DNA of 64,000 bases, from NCBI RefSeq assembly GCF_000384115.1, contig NZ_KB913029.1:4749057-4813056 (forward strand), read 5' to 3'. This document shows positions 34,153 through 42,858 of the stretch, one piece after another (the first letter of the stretch is position 1; every line of letters starts with the position of its first letter). Under the pieces are notes generated by a model. That model was not told where the DNA came from. It saw only the letters and a list, made by a program, of their open reading frames with translations, and searched no databases. A program made the translations under genes and the position numbers. Origin of the DNA: Sporichthya polymorpha DSM 43042 (GTDB taxonomy: Bacteria; Actinomycetota; Actinomycetes; Sporichthyales; Sporichthyaceae).

Positions 34153-34437
34153 ATGAGCGTGCACGTCGAGATGGTCGAAGCTTCACAACCCATTCCCTCG
34201 CAGCCCCGCGCATCGCTGCAGGTGGTGGTCGACCTCGGCTCGACCACCGACCTCGACGAGTCGCTGATCAGCAGGTTGAACCACGCCTTCCACCGGGCCG
34301 CCGCCACCGGGTACACCTTCCAAGTCGTCCCACCGGAGGCCGCGGCCCCGCGCCACGCTTTCCTGCGCGCCGCTCTCCGCGGCCAGTTCGCGTGGGCCGC
34401 CGGCACCGCACTGCACCCGGTCGCGCAACAGATCTGA
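34153..34437 (+). CDS. Small protein of unknown function
   Basis: A 94-residue protein from ATG 34153, which has GGAG seven bases upstream; an in-frame ATG at 34105 lacks one. It begins MSVHVEMVEASQ and has a beta-alpha pattern (LQVVVDLG, a helix LISRLNHAFHRAAATG, then YTFQVVPPE) reminiscent of a STAS-like fold, but no motif proves it. It lies alone between two copies of the TTnACAtcTGTnAA palindrome, so it is likely controlled with the monooxygenase operon. Function not assigned. Confidence 0.6.
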   Translation: MSVHVEMVEASQPIPSQPRASLQVVVDLGSTTDLDESLISRLNHAFHRAAATGYTFQVVPPEAAAPRHAFLRAALRGQFAWAAGTALHPVAQQI

Positions 34438-34474
34438 TCCCGCTCACGGCCGTCGGGCTTTCGCTTGCATTGAA

Positions 34475-34488
34475 TTAACAGATGTAAA
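34475..34488. promoter_or_regulatory. TTnACAtcTGTnAA operator, copy 2
   Basis: TTAACAGATGTAAA, which reads TTTACATCTGTTAA on the minus strand, lies 41-54 bases before the start at 34529. It is the second copy of the palindrome at 34077-34090. Confidence 0.65.
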
Positions 34489-34528
34489 GACACCCATTAA
34501 CCCACGCGACGCTTTTCGAGGAGTTCTC

Positions 34529-35614
34529 ATGAAACTCGGCCTCCTGCAGGTCATGCAGAACTGGCACAAGGATCTGGACGACTACCAGACCTGGCAGTAC
34601 GAGATCGGCATGGCCCTGGAGGCCGACCGGTTGGGCTTCGACTCGCTCTGGTGCGTCGAGCACCACTTCGAGGCGTACGGCATGTGCGGCGACAACATGC
34701 AGTACCTGTCCTACCTGGCGGGCCTCACCAAGAACATCCGGCTGGTCCCGGGTGCGGTGATCCTGCCCTGGAACGACCCCCTGCGCGTCATCGAGAAAAT
34801 GGCGATGCTCGAGTACGTCGCTCCGGGCCGTGTCGCGCTCGGTGTCGGCCGCGGCCTGTCCCGCAAGGAGTACCGCGGGATGCGCCAGGACATGAACGAG
34901 TCGCGCGAGCGCTTCGACGAAGCCATCGAGATGATCCTGCGCGGCCTGGACACGGGCATCGCGGAGAACGACGGCGCCTTCTACCGGCAACCCCGGGTGG
35001 AGATCCGGCCGCGGCCGCGCAAGGGCTACCGCGACAGCTTGTTCTGCGTGGCGATGTCACCCGACTCGCAGATGGCCGCAGCCCGTTGCGGAGCAACGAT
35101 GATGACGTTCATTCAGCACGCCATCGAGAACCACGTTCCCGGCATCGAGGCCTGGCGCGAGGAATTCGCCAAGCACAACCCCGGCCGAGCGGTCCCGGCG
35201 CCCAAGCTCACCGATGTGACGCTGTGTCACGAGGATCCGGAGGAAGCCGAGCGGTTGGCTCACCAGTACATCGGCGCCCACTTCAGTTCGGTCATGGAGC
35301 ACTACGACTTCGCCGGCGACCACTTCAAGGACACCAAGGGCTACGAGGCGTACCAGCAGGGCGCGGACCTCATCAAGGCCGCCGGTCTCGACGGCGCCCG
35401 GACTGCTTACATCAACGCGCAGAACTGGGGCACGCCCGAGCAGATCATCGAGAAGTACCGGGAGCGTCAGCGGATTGTCGGCGACTTCGAGCCGCTGATC
35501 GTCCTCTCCTACGCGGGCATGCCGGATGATGTCGCCCGCAACAGCCTGCGTCTGTTCGGTGAGAAGGTGATTCCGGCCATCAGCAAAATGCAGCTGGAAC
35601 CGGCGGGGGTCTGA
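34529..35614 (+). CDS. Luciferase-like (LLM) flavin-dependent oxidoreductase
   Basis: A 361-residue bacterial luciferase-like monooxygenase or reductase with the TIM-barrel pattern: FDSLWCVEHHFEAYG, LVPGAVILPWNDPLRVIEKMAMLE and GRVALGVGRG. It uses FMNH2 or F420; which one is not evident. It is the first gene of a run of ten closely spaced genes ending at 43752. ATG with GAGGAG upstream. The preceding palindrome suggests TetR control. It may add the first oxygen or act on an intermediate made by the Baeyer-Villiger enzyme. Confidence 0.9.
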   Translation: MKLGLLQVMQNWHKDLDDYQTWQYEIGMALEADRLGFDSLWCVEHHFEAYGMCGDNMQYLSYLAGLTKNIRLVPGAVILPWNDPLRVIEKMAMLEYVAPGRVALGVGRGLSRKEYRGMRQDMNESRERFDEAIEMILRGLDTGIAENDGAFYRQPRVEIRPRPRKGYRDSLFCVAMSPDSQMAAARCGATMMTFIQHAIENHVPGIEAWREEFAKHNPGRAVPAPKLTDVTLCHEDPEEAERLAHQYIGAHFSSVMEHYDFAGDHFKDTKGYEAYQQGADLIKAAGLDGARTAYINAQNWGTPEQIIEKYRERQRIVGDFEPLIVLSYAGMPDDVARNSLRLFGEKVIPAISKMQLEPAGV

Positions 35615-35616
35615 TC

Positions 35617-36096
35617 GTGGGCCCGCTGTCCGTCGAGGACCGGATCCGAGCTCTCGAGGACCGCAACGCGGTCATCGAGTTGGCGGCCACCTACAACCGC
35701 GCAGTCGACTCGTACGACGAGGCCCTGTGGCTGTCCGTGTGGCACGACGACGCGGAGTACCTCATAGGCGAGACGTTCGGCAACCACTACGGCCTCGAGC
35801 AGATCCGAACGATCCTGCACACCCTCCGAGAGTACTTCCACGAGATGCACCACTACGCAACGAACGTCGTGGTCAGGCTGGACGGTGACAGCGCTCGGAT
35901 GTTGGTAGATGCCGATGTCACCGCGACCGACCGGAGCGGCCGAGCGCTCATGCTTGCCGCGTCGTACGTGGACACCTGCGAACGCCGTAGGGGCAGGTGG
36001 GGGTTCACCAAGAGGGAGATCTCCCTGCACTACGCGACGCCCGTGACTCAACCCTGGACGCTCACGCCCGACGAGCGCTTCGTGCTCGACGCCTGA
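35617..36096 (+). CDS. NTF2/SnoaL-like protein
   Basis: A 159-residue protein with one SnoaL_4-type NTF2-like domain: LEDRNAVIELAATYNRAVDS at the start, WHDDAEYLIGETFG in the middle and RGRWGFTKREIS near the end. Such proteins act as small subunits, isomerases or dehydratases for hydrophobic substrates. It starts with GTG two bases after the luciferase-like gene and ends 12 bases before the Baeyer-Villiger gene. Catalytic residues were not identified. Confidence 0.82.
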   Translation: MGPLSVEDRIRALEDRNAVIELAATYNRAVDSYDEALWLSVWHDDAEYLIGETFGNHYGLEQIRTILHTLREYFHEMHHYATNVVVRLDGDSARMLVDADVTATDRSGRALMLAASYVDTCERRRGRWGFTKREISLHYATPVTQPWTLTPDERFVLDA

Positions 36097-36108
36097 GAGG
36101 ACCGCAGC

Positions 36109-37713
36109 ATGACAGCCCTCCAGTTCGACGTGGTCGTGGTGGGCGCCGGATTTGCCGGCCTCCGGGCCCTGCACACGTTGCGCACCCGCGGTCGCAGCGT
36201 GGCAGTCCTCGAGGCCGGCGACGGCATCGGCGGCGTCTGGCGGTGGAATCGCTACCCCGGTGCCCGGTGCGACATCGAGAGCTACGACTACTCGTACTCC
36301 TTCTCCCCCGAGCTCGAGCAGGAATGGCGCTGGACTCAGCGCTACGCGACGCAGCCGGAGATCCTTGCGTACATCGAGCACGTCGCCGATCGCTTCGACC
36401 TGCGTCGGGACATTCACCTCAACCGGCGCGTGGTCAGCGCCCAGTGGGACGACGACGCCGGCCGCTGGATCGCTACGACGACGAGGGGGGAGCATTGGTC
36501 CGGCCGACACCTGATCTGGGCGGTCGGCAACCTCTCCACCACGAAACGTCCGGAACTACCGGGACGGGAGACGTTCCGAGGCCGAGTACTGCACACCGCC
36601 GAATGGCCCCGCGACCCCGTCGACGTGGCGGGCCAGCGGGTCGGCGTGATCGGAACCGGGTCGTCTGGCATGCAGTCCGTGCCGATCCTCGCTGAGGATG
36701 CGCTGCACCTGACGGTCTTTCAGCGCACGCCCAACTTCAGTGTGCCGGCGATGCACCAGGAGATCACGCACGAGCAGGACGTCGCCGTGAAGACGGACTA
36801 CGCCGCGCGTCGTCAGCGCATCCTCGCCTCACCCAGTGGTCTCGGGTTCCGTCCTCGCAAGGAGGCGACGGTCGAGGTTCCGGAGGACCGGCGCAACGAG
36901 ATCTTCGAGGAAGCCTGGAACGGGGCCGGATTCGGCTTCGGTCTCGCCTTCCGCGATCTGCTGATCGACGAAGAGGCGAACGCTCTAGCGGCCGACTTCA
37001 TACGCAGCAAGATCGCGGCGATCGTGGAGGACCCAGATGTTCGGGAGAAGCTGACGCCTCGCGACCACCCGTTCGGCGCGAAGCGGCCGGTTGTCGACAA
37101 CGGATACTTCGCGACGTTCAACCGACCGAACGTGACCCTGGTCGACATCCGCAGCGACCCGATCGCTGAGCTCCGGCCTGAGGGTCTGGCGCTGTCCTCC
37201 GGCGAGGTCCACCACTTGGACGTTCTGGTGTTCGCCACGGGTTTCGACGCCATCACCGGGTCGCTGCTGCGCCCTGAGATCGTCGGGCGAAACGGTCTGA
37301 CGCTCCGGAAGGCCTGGTCCAGCAGTCCCGAGACCTACCTCGGGCTGGGTACTCACGGATTCCCCAACATGTTCGCCGTCGCCGGCCCGGGCAGCCCCGG
37401 TCTTCTCATCAACGTCCTCGTCGGGATCGAGCTTCACGTCGACTGGCTGGCCGACCTGTTCGAGGACATGGACGCGCGCGGAGCCACCCGGGTGGAGGTC
37501 GAGCCGCAGGCGCAGAGGGACTGGACACGTCATCTGCTGCGGCGTGCGGAGCAGACCCTCTACCCGAAGGCCCGCTCGTACTACATGGGCGACGACGTTC
37601 CGGGCAAACCGCGCGTCTTCATGCTCTACACCGGCGGTCTGCGCGACTACCGCGACGTCATCTCCAAGTGCGCCGCTGACGGCTATCCCGGCTACTCCTT
37701 CCGGAAGGACTGA
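36109..37713 (+). CDS. Baeyer-Villiger-type flavin monooxygenase
   Basis: A 534-residue flavoprotein that should insert oxygen next to a ketone to give an ester or lactone. FAD site GAGFAGL near residue 12, the fingerprint FRGRVLHTAEWP at about 157-168, and the NADPH site GVIGTGSSGMQ at about 182-192 identify a Baeyer-Villiger monooxygenase. The fingerprint here has the consensus FxGxxxHTxxWP. Downstream genes encode an esterase of the HSL family, an acyl-CoA ligase and beta-oxidation-type enzymes, which fit opening of a ring ketone or cleavage of a ketone side chain. Regulation by the EthR-like repressor is likely. Confidence 0.92.
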   Translation: MTALQFDVVVVGAGFAGLRALHTLRTRGRSVAVLEAGDGIGGVWRWNRYPGARCDIESYDYSYSFSPELEQEWRWTQRYATQPEILAYIEHVADRFDLRRDIHLNRRVVSAQWDDDAGRWIATTTRGEHWSGRHLIWAVGNLSTTKRPELPGRETFRGRVLHTAEWPRDPVDVAGQRVGVIGTGSSGMQSVPILAEDALHLTVFQRTPNFSVPAMHQEITHEQDVAVKTDYAARRQRILASPSGLGFRPRKEATVEVPEDRRNEIFEEAWNGAGFGFGLAFRDLLIDEEANALAADFIRSKIAAIVEDPDVREKLTPRDHPFGAKRPVVDNGYFATFNRPNVTLVDIRSDPIAELRPEGLALSSGEVHHLDVLVFATGFDAITGSLLRPEIVGRNGLTLRKAWSSSPETYLGLGTHGFPNMFAVAGPGSPGLLINVLVGIELHVDWLADLFEDMDARGATRVEVEPQAQRDWTRHLLRRAEQTLYPKARSYYMGDDVPGKPRVFMLYTGGLRDYRDVISKCAADGYPGYSFRKD

Positions 37714-37717
37714 GCTC

Positions 37718-39469
37718 ATGGGCCGCCTCCCCTCCCTGGCCGATCGTCGGGCTGCGCTCCAGTCGCGCCACCCGCACTGGGTGCCGCGAACGCTGCACGG
37801 GCAGCTGGACGACGTCGCCGCTCGGTGGCCCGACCGACCGTACGTCATCACCGACGACCACTCCTGGACCTACGCCGAGATGCGCGACTGGTCCGAGGTG
37901 TTGGCCCGCGGTCTGGTGGCAGCGGGCATCCGCCCGGGCGAGCACGTCGCGCTGGAGATGGCGAACTACGCAGAGTTCGTCGCCGCGACGTTCGCGATCT
38001 CTCGCACCGGCGCGACCAAGATCCCGGTGAACTTTCTCAACCGCCGCGACGAACTGGCGTACGTCCTCGAACAGTCGCAGGCAGTTGGGTTGATCGTCAT
38101 GGCGCGGCTCCGCAACACGGATTACCTCGCGATGCTGGACGACATCGCGCCGGGGTGGCCGACCGGCGGTGGCGGGGAACGCCTGCCCCACTTGCGCGAC
38201 GTGATCGTTTTCGACAACGACGGCAAGGGCGTACCCACCGGCGTCCGGACGCTCTCCGAGCTCGACGCGGCGGCCGACGACGGCGTCGTGTTACCGGAAG
38301 TCGATCCGAGGTCGGACGCGGACATCCTCTACACCTCCGGCACGACGGGCGGCCCGAAGGGCGTGCAACTGACGCACGACATGCTGCTGCGCACCGCCTA
38401 CGGCGCGGCCTACGGACGAGGATTCGAGGACGCTCGCCGGATCCACTTCGCGCTGCCGATGTACCACGTGTTCGGGTACGTCGAGGGCATGCTGCCGGCC
38501 ATCTTCGTCGGCGGCGCGATCGTCCCGCACGTCGCCTTCGACCCCCACGCCAGCCTGGACGCGATCGAGCGCCACCGGTGCACCGACATGCTGGCCATCC
38601 CGCTGATGACGCAGGCGGTGCTGGACGCCCAGCAGGAACGGATCCGAGCCGGACGGCCCGCGGATCTCTCGTCGTTGGCCTCGGTGATCTCCTCGGGCAC
38701 CGCCACTCCCCCGGGGCTGTGGGACCGCATCGACGCGGAGCTCGGCGCGGATGAGATCACGACCGGCTACGGGATGTCAGAGACGACCGCCTCCACCACC
38801 GTGACCCGTCCCAACGACGGCCCGGAGAAGCGGCGGACGACCAACGGTCGGTTGCGCGACGTCGGTGTCGCCGGCGATCCGGACCTCGGCGGCCGTCTGG
38901 TCGTGTACCGCGCCGTCGACCCCGACACAGGACTGGACCTCGGCCGAAACCGGGTCGGCGAGCTGCAGGCGTTCGGCCCCGGTGTCACTCGCGGCTACTG
39001 GGACAAACCCGAGGCGACCGCGGCGAGCTTCACGGCCGACGGGTGGTTGCGCACCGGAGATCTCGGGCTGCTCGACGACGACGACTACGTCGTCCTCGTC
39101 GGACGGGCGAAGGACTGCTACCGCTGCGGCGGCGAACAGGTCGTACCCGCCGAGGCCGAGGCGGTGCTCCTGACGCACCCCGCGGTGGCACAGGCACACA
39201 TCGCGCCGGTCCCCGATCGGAGAATGGGCGAGACCGGCGCCGCGTTTGTCGTGCTCCGGCCGGGCGTCGAGGTCACGGCGCAGGAACTGACCGACCTCGT
39301 GGCCGCCAACCTGGCCCGGTTCAAGGTCCCCCGACACGTCTTCTTCGTCGCCGCCGAGGAGATCCCCCTGACCCCGAGCGGCCGCGCACGCAAGTTCCTG
39401 CTGTCCGAACGCGCCAAAGCGTTGATGAGTTCGTCGGCGAATCCGCCGCGAGAAGGAGTTTCGGCATGA
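37718..39469 (+). CDS. Acyl-CoA synthetase (AMP-binding)
   Basis: A 583-residue adenylate-forming ligase that makes acyl-CoA. The P-loop is YTSGTTGGPKG, the adenylation block is TTGYGMSETT, and the hinge reads DGWLRTGDLG with GRAKDCYRCGGEQVVP. ATG 37718 lies four bases after the monooxygenase stop; earlier in-frame residues overlap that gene and are not used. It would activate the acid released from the Baeyer-Villiger product. Its stop overlaps the next start as ATGA. Confidence 0.92.
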   Translation: MGRLPSLADRRAALQSRHPHWVPRTLHGQLDDVAARWPDRPYVITDDHSWTYAEMRDWSEVLARGLVAAGIRPGEHVALEMANYAEFVAATFAISRTGATKIPVNFLNRRDELAYVLEQSQAVGLIVMARLRNTDYLAMLDDIAPGWPTGGGGERLPHLRDVIVFDNDGKGVPTGVRTLSELDAAADDGVVLPEVDPRSDADILYTSGTTGGPKGVQLTHDMLLRTAYGAAYGRGFEDARRIHFALPMYHVFGYVEGMLPAIFVGGAIVPHVAFDPHASLDAIERHRCTDMLAIPLMTQAVLDAQQERIRAGRPADLSSLASVISSGTATPPGLWDRIDAELGADEITTGYGMSETTASTTVTRPNDGPEKRRTTNGRLRDVGVAGDPDLGGRLVVYRAVDPDTGLDLGRNRVGELQAFGPGVTRGYWDKPEATAASFTADGWLRTGDLGLLDDDDYVVLVGRAKDCYRCGGEQVVPAEAEAVLLTHPAVAQAHIAPVPDRRMGETGAAFVVLRPGVEVTAQELTDLVAANLARFKVPRHVFFVAAEEIPLTPSGRARKFLLSERAKALMSSSANPPREGVSA

Positions 39470-39909
39470 CACCCCAGAACGGCGCTCCGCCGGCCGACGG
39501 CCTGATCACCCGAGACACTCCGATCGGCCACGAACTGGTCGGGGTCAAGAAGAAGGCCGCGATCCAACTGATGGGAAACCGGCTGTGGGGCCGCTTCAAC
39601 CCGAATCATTGGGATCCGGTGTACGCGGCGGAGACCGGGCTGCGCGCCCCGATTCAAACCGGGGAGATGAACACCGCCTACCTGGCGGAGATGTGCGTCA
39701 ACCATTTCGGCCGGCACTTCTTCGCCAACGCCCGGATGCAGTGCAAGTACGTCGCCTCCACCTACGCCGACGAGGTGATCACCACCTACGGCGTCGTGCG
39801 TGACAAGGCGCCGATGGACAACGGGATGCGCTTCTCCGTCGAGATCTGGGCGGCGAACGACGAGGGCGAGACCAAGACCGTGGGACTTGTGGAGGTGACC
39901 GTTCCGTGA
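39466..39909 (+). CDS. MaoC-like hotdog protein, subunit 1
   Basis: A 147-residue protein that resembles one half of a MaoC (hotdog fold) enoyl-CoA hydratase: NPNHWDPVYAAETGLRAPIQTGEMNTAYLAEM is centred on the usual ligand-binding helix, and IETTYGVV-like strands follow. ATG overlaps the previous stop (ATGA) and its stop overlaps the next start (GTGA). With the following gene it probably forms a two-subunit hydratase, as known for actinobacterial ChsH1-ChsH2-type pairs. Catalytic Asp/His dyad is not complete by eye. Confidence 0.8.
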   Translation: MTPQNGAPPADGLITRDTPIGHELVGVKKKAAIQLMGNRLWGRFNPNHWDPVYAAETGLRAPIQTGEMNTAYLAEMCVNHFGRHFFANARMQCKYVASTYADEVITTYGVVRDKAPMDNGMRFSVEIWAANDEGETKTVGLVEVTVP

Positions 39910-40442
39910 ACACGCAAGCCCCCGCGACCGACTCGCTGCGCCCCATGACCGAGATCCAGGTGCAGCAGACCCGCGATTTCATCGAGAGCCTGCAGGAGGA
40001 GTGCCAGACGTACTGGGACATGGTGGAGGTCGGTGACGAACTCTCCCGCGACCTCCACGTCACCCCGGAGCTGGTGATCCTCTACGCCGACGCTGTGGAG
40101 GACTTCAACCCCTGGTACGAGGGGTGGCGGATGAACACCTGGTACATCCCGGGCGAGTCCCCGTTCGGCGGTGCGATCGTTCCGCCGACGCTCGTGTCGC
40201 ACTTCGTCCTGTCGGTGCAGTTCGACCATACGAAGCCGTTCGCGATCGGGTCGATCCACACCTTCCACGACTCGACGATCCACGCACCCATCCCGGTCGG
40301 CGCGACCGTGCGCATCACCACCAAGGCGATCAACAAGTTCGTCAAGCGCGAGCGGCGGTACGTCCGGCACGAGGTGACGGTCACGGACGTCGCGGACGGA
40401 ACCCTCTACTTCACCGAGACCCGGGACATCTTGTCGCTGTGA
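39906..40442 (+). CDS. MaoC-like hotdog protein, subunit 2
   Basis: A 178-residue hotdog protein. YADAVEDFNPWYEGW and FGGAIVPPTLVSHF fit the MaoC dehydratase pattern in which a Asp and His near the N-terminus of the helix act on the enoyl-CoA. It follows the first MaoC-like gene with a four-base overlap. The pair is followed by DUF35 and a thiolase-like gene, the same order as in steroid side-chain clusters, where hydratase, DUF35 and aldolase-type proteins associate. The precise substrate is not known. Confidence 0.82.
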   Translation: MNTQAPATDSLRPMTEIQVQQTRDFIESLQEECQTYWDMVEVGDELSRDLHVTPELVILYADAVEDFNPWYEGWRMNTWYIPGESPFGGAIVPPTLVSHFVLSVQFDHTKPFAIGSIHTFHDSTIHAPIPVGATVRITTKAINKFVKRERRYVRHEVTVTDVADGTLYFTETRDILSL

Positions 40443-40852
40443 ATGCCGTTGCGGACGACCTCCTCACCTTCGACGACGCTGGCGTCGCCCTGGCGGGCTC
40501 GCACTGCACCGGGTGCGGCGCGAACTACTTCCCGCGCGCCGTCAGCTGTCGCAACCCGGAGTGCGACGACAAGACGCTCGTCGACACGGCCCTTGGCCGC
40601 TCCGGCACCCTCTTCAGCTGGACGGTGCAGTACTACCGACCGCCGGCCTTGTTCCGCGCCGACGCCTGGGAACCCTCAGCGGTCGGACTGGTCGAGCTGC
40701 CCGAAGGACTGCGCGTGATGGCCCCCCTGACCGACGCGCCCCCGGGCGAGATTCCCATCGGCTCGGCGGTCCAGCTGACGACACTCCCGCTCTACACCGA
40801 CGACGGCGGCCGCTTGGTCGTCACCTATGCCTACGAACCGGTGCCCCGATGA
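40439..40852 (+). CDS. DUF35 OB-fold/zinc-ribbon protein
   Basis: A 137-residue protein with an N-terminal zinc ribbon (CTGCGANYFPRAVSCRNPEC, with four cysteines) and a C-terminal OB fold (GRSGTLFSWTVQYYRPP through VVTYAYEPV). Proteins of this type bind thiolase-like or aldolase partners and help with acyl-CoA substrates. GTG 40439 overlaps the previous stop. The next gene, a thiolase-like protein, is its expected partner and starts with a four-base overlap. Confidence 0.9.
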   Translation: MNAVADDLLTFDDAGVALAGSHCTGCGANYFPRAVSCRNPECDDKTLVDTALGRSGTLFSWTVQYYRPPALFRADAWEPSAVGLVELPEGLRVMAPLTDAPPGEIPIGSAVQLTTLPLYTDDGGRLVVTYAYEPVPR

Positions 40853-42042
40853 GACCTGTCTACGTACTCGGCGTCGCTGCACACCGATGGGGCAAGTGGC
40901 CGGACAAGACCCAGCTCGAGCTCGCGGTCGGGGCGCTCGCCGCTGCGACGGCCGACGCCGGCCTGCGGTGGCGCGACCTGCAGGGCCTGGTCGCGGCGAG
41001 CTCCCGCTTCGAGGGCGGGATGGGCTGGGGGCTGCACGCCAACGAGGTGCTCCAGGCGGTCAGTGAGAACGGCGCCGCGGCCGTCAATGTCGGCGGCGGA
41101 TGCGCGGCCGGCGGGGTCGCTGTGCACACCGCCGCATCATTGGTCGCCTCCGGAGAACTCGAGATCGTGGCCGCGCTCGGGGCGGAGAAAATGCCTAAGG
41201 GCTTCATCCCGCGGCCGCCGGGCTCGCCCGACGACATCCGGGACAGCGACTACCTGCGCTGGGTCGCAGTCGGCGCGACGAATCCGGCCTACTGGGCGAT
41301 GGAGGCGCGACGCCGGATGCACGAGCACGGCACCACCGCGGAGACCTTCGCTGCCGCCGCGGTGCTGATGCGCCGTCACGCCGCGGGCAATCCGCGAGCC
41401 CGCTTCCGCGGCGAGTCGAGCGTCGCCGACGTCCTCGCCTCACCGATGGTCTCCGACCCTTTGCATCTCCTGGAGATCTGCCCCGTCAGTGACGGAGCCG
41501 CCGCCGTCGTCCTCGGGTCCGAGGAAACGGCCCGCAGGCTCGGGGTTCCCCTCGTGCAGGTCGCTGGATCCGCCGTCGCGACCGGACAGTTCGGCGATCC
41601 CGCGATCCGGATCCCGACCGTGGCCCAGAACGTCACCGACGCGTCAGTCCCCCACACGAGCGAGGTCGCCGGCGCCGTCGCCCGGGCTCAGGCCGCGGCG
41701 GGGATCGAGCCGGCCGATGTCGACGTTCTCGAACTGGCCGACAACACCGCCTGGCACGTCCTGGCCTGGCCGGAGAGCTTCGGCTTCGTGGAGCCCGGCA
41801 AGGCTGACTGGATGCTGGAGCGCGGCGAGCTCACGATCGGGGGGTCCCTGCCGATCAATCCCAGCGGCGGATTCCTCTCCTTCGGGGAGGCCACCACCGC
41901 TCAGGGCGTGCTGCAGGTTTGCGAGATTGCCTGGCAGCTGCGGGGCCAGGCGACGGGCCGTCAGGTTCCGAACGCCCGCGTGGCCCAGACCGCGGTCCTC
42001 GGCCTCGGCGCGAACGGCGCGTCGATCGTGCTCACCGCATGA
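40849..42042 (+). CDS. Thiolase-like lipid-transfer protein, DUF35 partner
   Basis: A 397-residue thiolase-superfamily protein. It has the general thiolase fold but lacks the complete catalytic set: GGGCAAGGVAVHTAAS holds a Cys at the nucleophile position and GGSLPINPSGGFLSFGEATTAQG replaces the GHPLG loop. Members of this group act with DUF35 partners as thiolases or retro-aldolases (Ltp2-like) on steroid side chains. ATG 40849 overlaps the DUF35 stop as ATGA; a longer open frame lies over earlier genes. Either thiolysis or retro-aldol cleavage is possible. Confidence 0.85.
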   Translation: MRPVYVLGVAAHRWGKWPDKTQLELAVGALAAATADAGLRWRDLQGLVAASSRFEGGMGWGLHANEVLQAVSENGAAAVNVGGGCAAGGVAVHTAASLVASGELEIVAALGAEKMPKGFIPRPPGSPDDIRDSDYLRWVAVGATNPAYWAMEARRRMHEHGTTAETFAAAAVLMRRHAAGNPRARFRGESSVADVLASPMVSDPLHLLEICPVSDGAAAVVLGSEETARRLGVPLVQVAGSAVATGQFGDPAIRIPTVAQNVTDASVPHTSEVAGAVARAQAAAGIEPADVDVLELADNTAWHVLAWPESFGFVEPGKADWMLERGELTIGGSLPINPSGGFLSFGEATTAQGVLQVCEIAWQLRGQATGRQVPNARVAQTAVLGLGANGASIVLTA

Positions 42043-42812
42043 GCGCGCGTCTGGAAGGCCGGGTCGCCATCGTGACCGGCGGCTCCAGCGCCATCGGACG
42101 CGCCATCGCGATCCGCTTCGCCGAAGCCGGAGCGTCCGCGGTGATCGTCGCCGACCTGCAGGAGGGGCCGCGCGAGGGCGGCGAACCGACCCACGCACTC
42201 ATCCGGGCGGCCGGCTCCAAGGCTGAGTTCGTACGCACCGACGTGACCAAGCCGGCCGACCTGCAACGGGCCGTAGAGGCAGCCGAAAGTCACGGCGGGG
42301 TCGACGTCCTGGTCAACAACGCCGGCCTGCTGAGGGCCGCCCGAGTCCTCGACATGATCGAGGACGACTTCGACGCCGTGCTCGACGTCAACCTCAAGGG
42401 CGTGTTCTTCGCGTGTCAGGCGGCCGCCCGGTCGATGGTGGCCGCGCAGCGCCCCGGGGTGATCGTGAATCTGTCGTCCATCGGCGGCCTGCAGGGGGTG
42501 CCGGGCATCTCGGCCTACTGCGCCGCCAAGGGCGCGGTTCGGACCCTGACCTACTCCTTGGCCAAGGAACTGGGGCATCGCGGGATCCGGGTCTGCGCTC
42601 TGCACCCGGGCGTCATCGACACCTCCATGACACGAGTCGACGTGCCGGTCCCCCGGGACCGCGACGGCGCCGCCGGCCGCGACATCGTGCTGCGCCGACT
42701 CGGCAGCCCGGACGACGTCGCCGCCGCCGCGGTTTTCCTCGCCTCCCCCGAGGCGTCCTTCATCACCGGGCCCTCGCTGACTGTCGACGGGGGCCAACTG
42801 TGCATCGGCTGA
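42039..42812 (+). CDS. Short-chain dehydrogenase
   Basis: A 257-residue classical SDR. Cofactor motif VTGGSSAIGRA, NNAG motif, catalytic Ser in NLSSIGGLQG, YxxxK as YCAAK and LHPGVIDT. It probably oxidises a 3-hydroxyacyl-CoA or a hydroxy intermediate of the pathway. ATG overlaps the previous stop (ATGA). The next gene lies 46 bases on. Confidence 0.92.
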   Translation: MSARLEGRVAIVTGGSSAIGRAIAIRFAEAGASAVIVADLQEGPREGGEPTHALIRAAGSKAEFVRTDVTKPADLQRAVEAAESHGGVDVLVNNAGLLRAARVLDMIEDDFDAVLDVNLKGVFFACQAAARSMVAAQRPGVIVNLSSIGGLQGVPGISAYCAAKGAVRTLTYSLAKELGHRGIRVCALHPGVIDTSMTRVDVPVPRDRDGAAGRDIVLRRLGSPDDVAAAAVFLASPEASFITGPSLTVDGGQLCIG

Positions 42813-42858
42813 TCCGACAGGAATTTCACCAACCCGAACTCGTGAGGAGTGGCGCGAC

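Noticed and set aside
37544-37717. N-terminal extension of the acyl-CoA ligase
   Set aside because: It overlaps the Baeyer-Villiger gene in another frame; ATG 37718 fits the family start and spacing.
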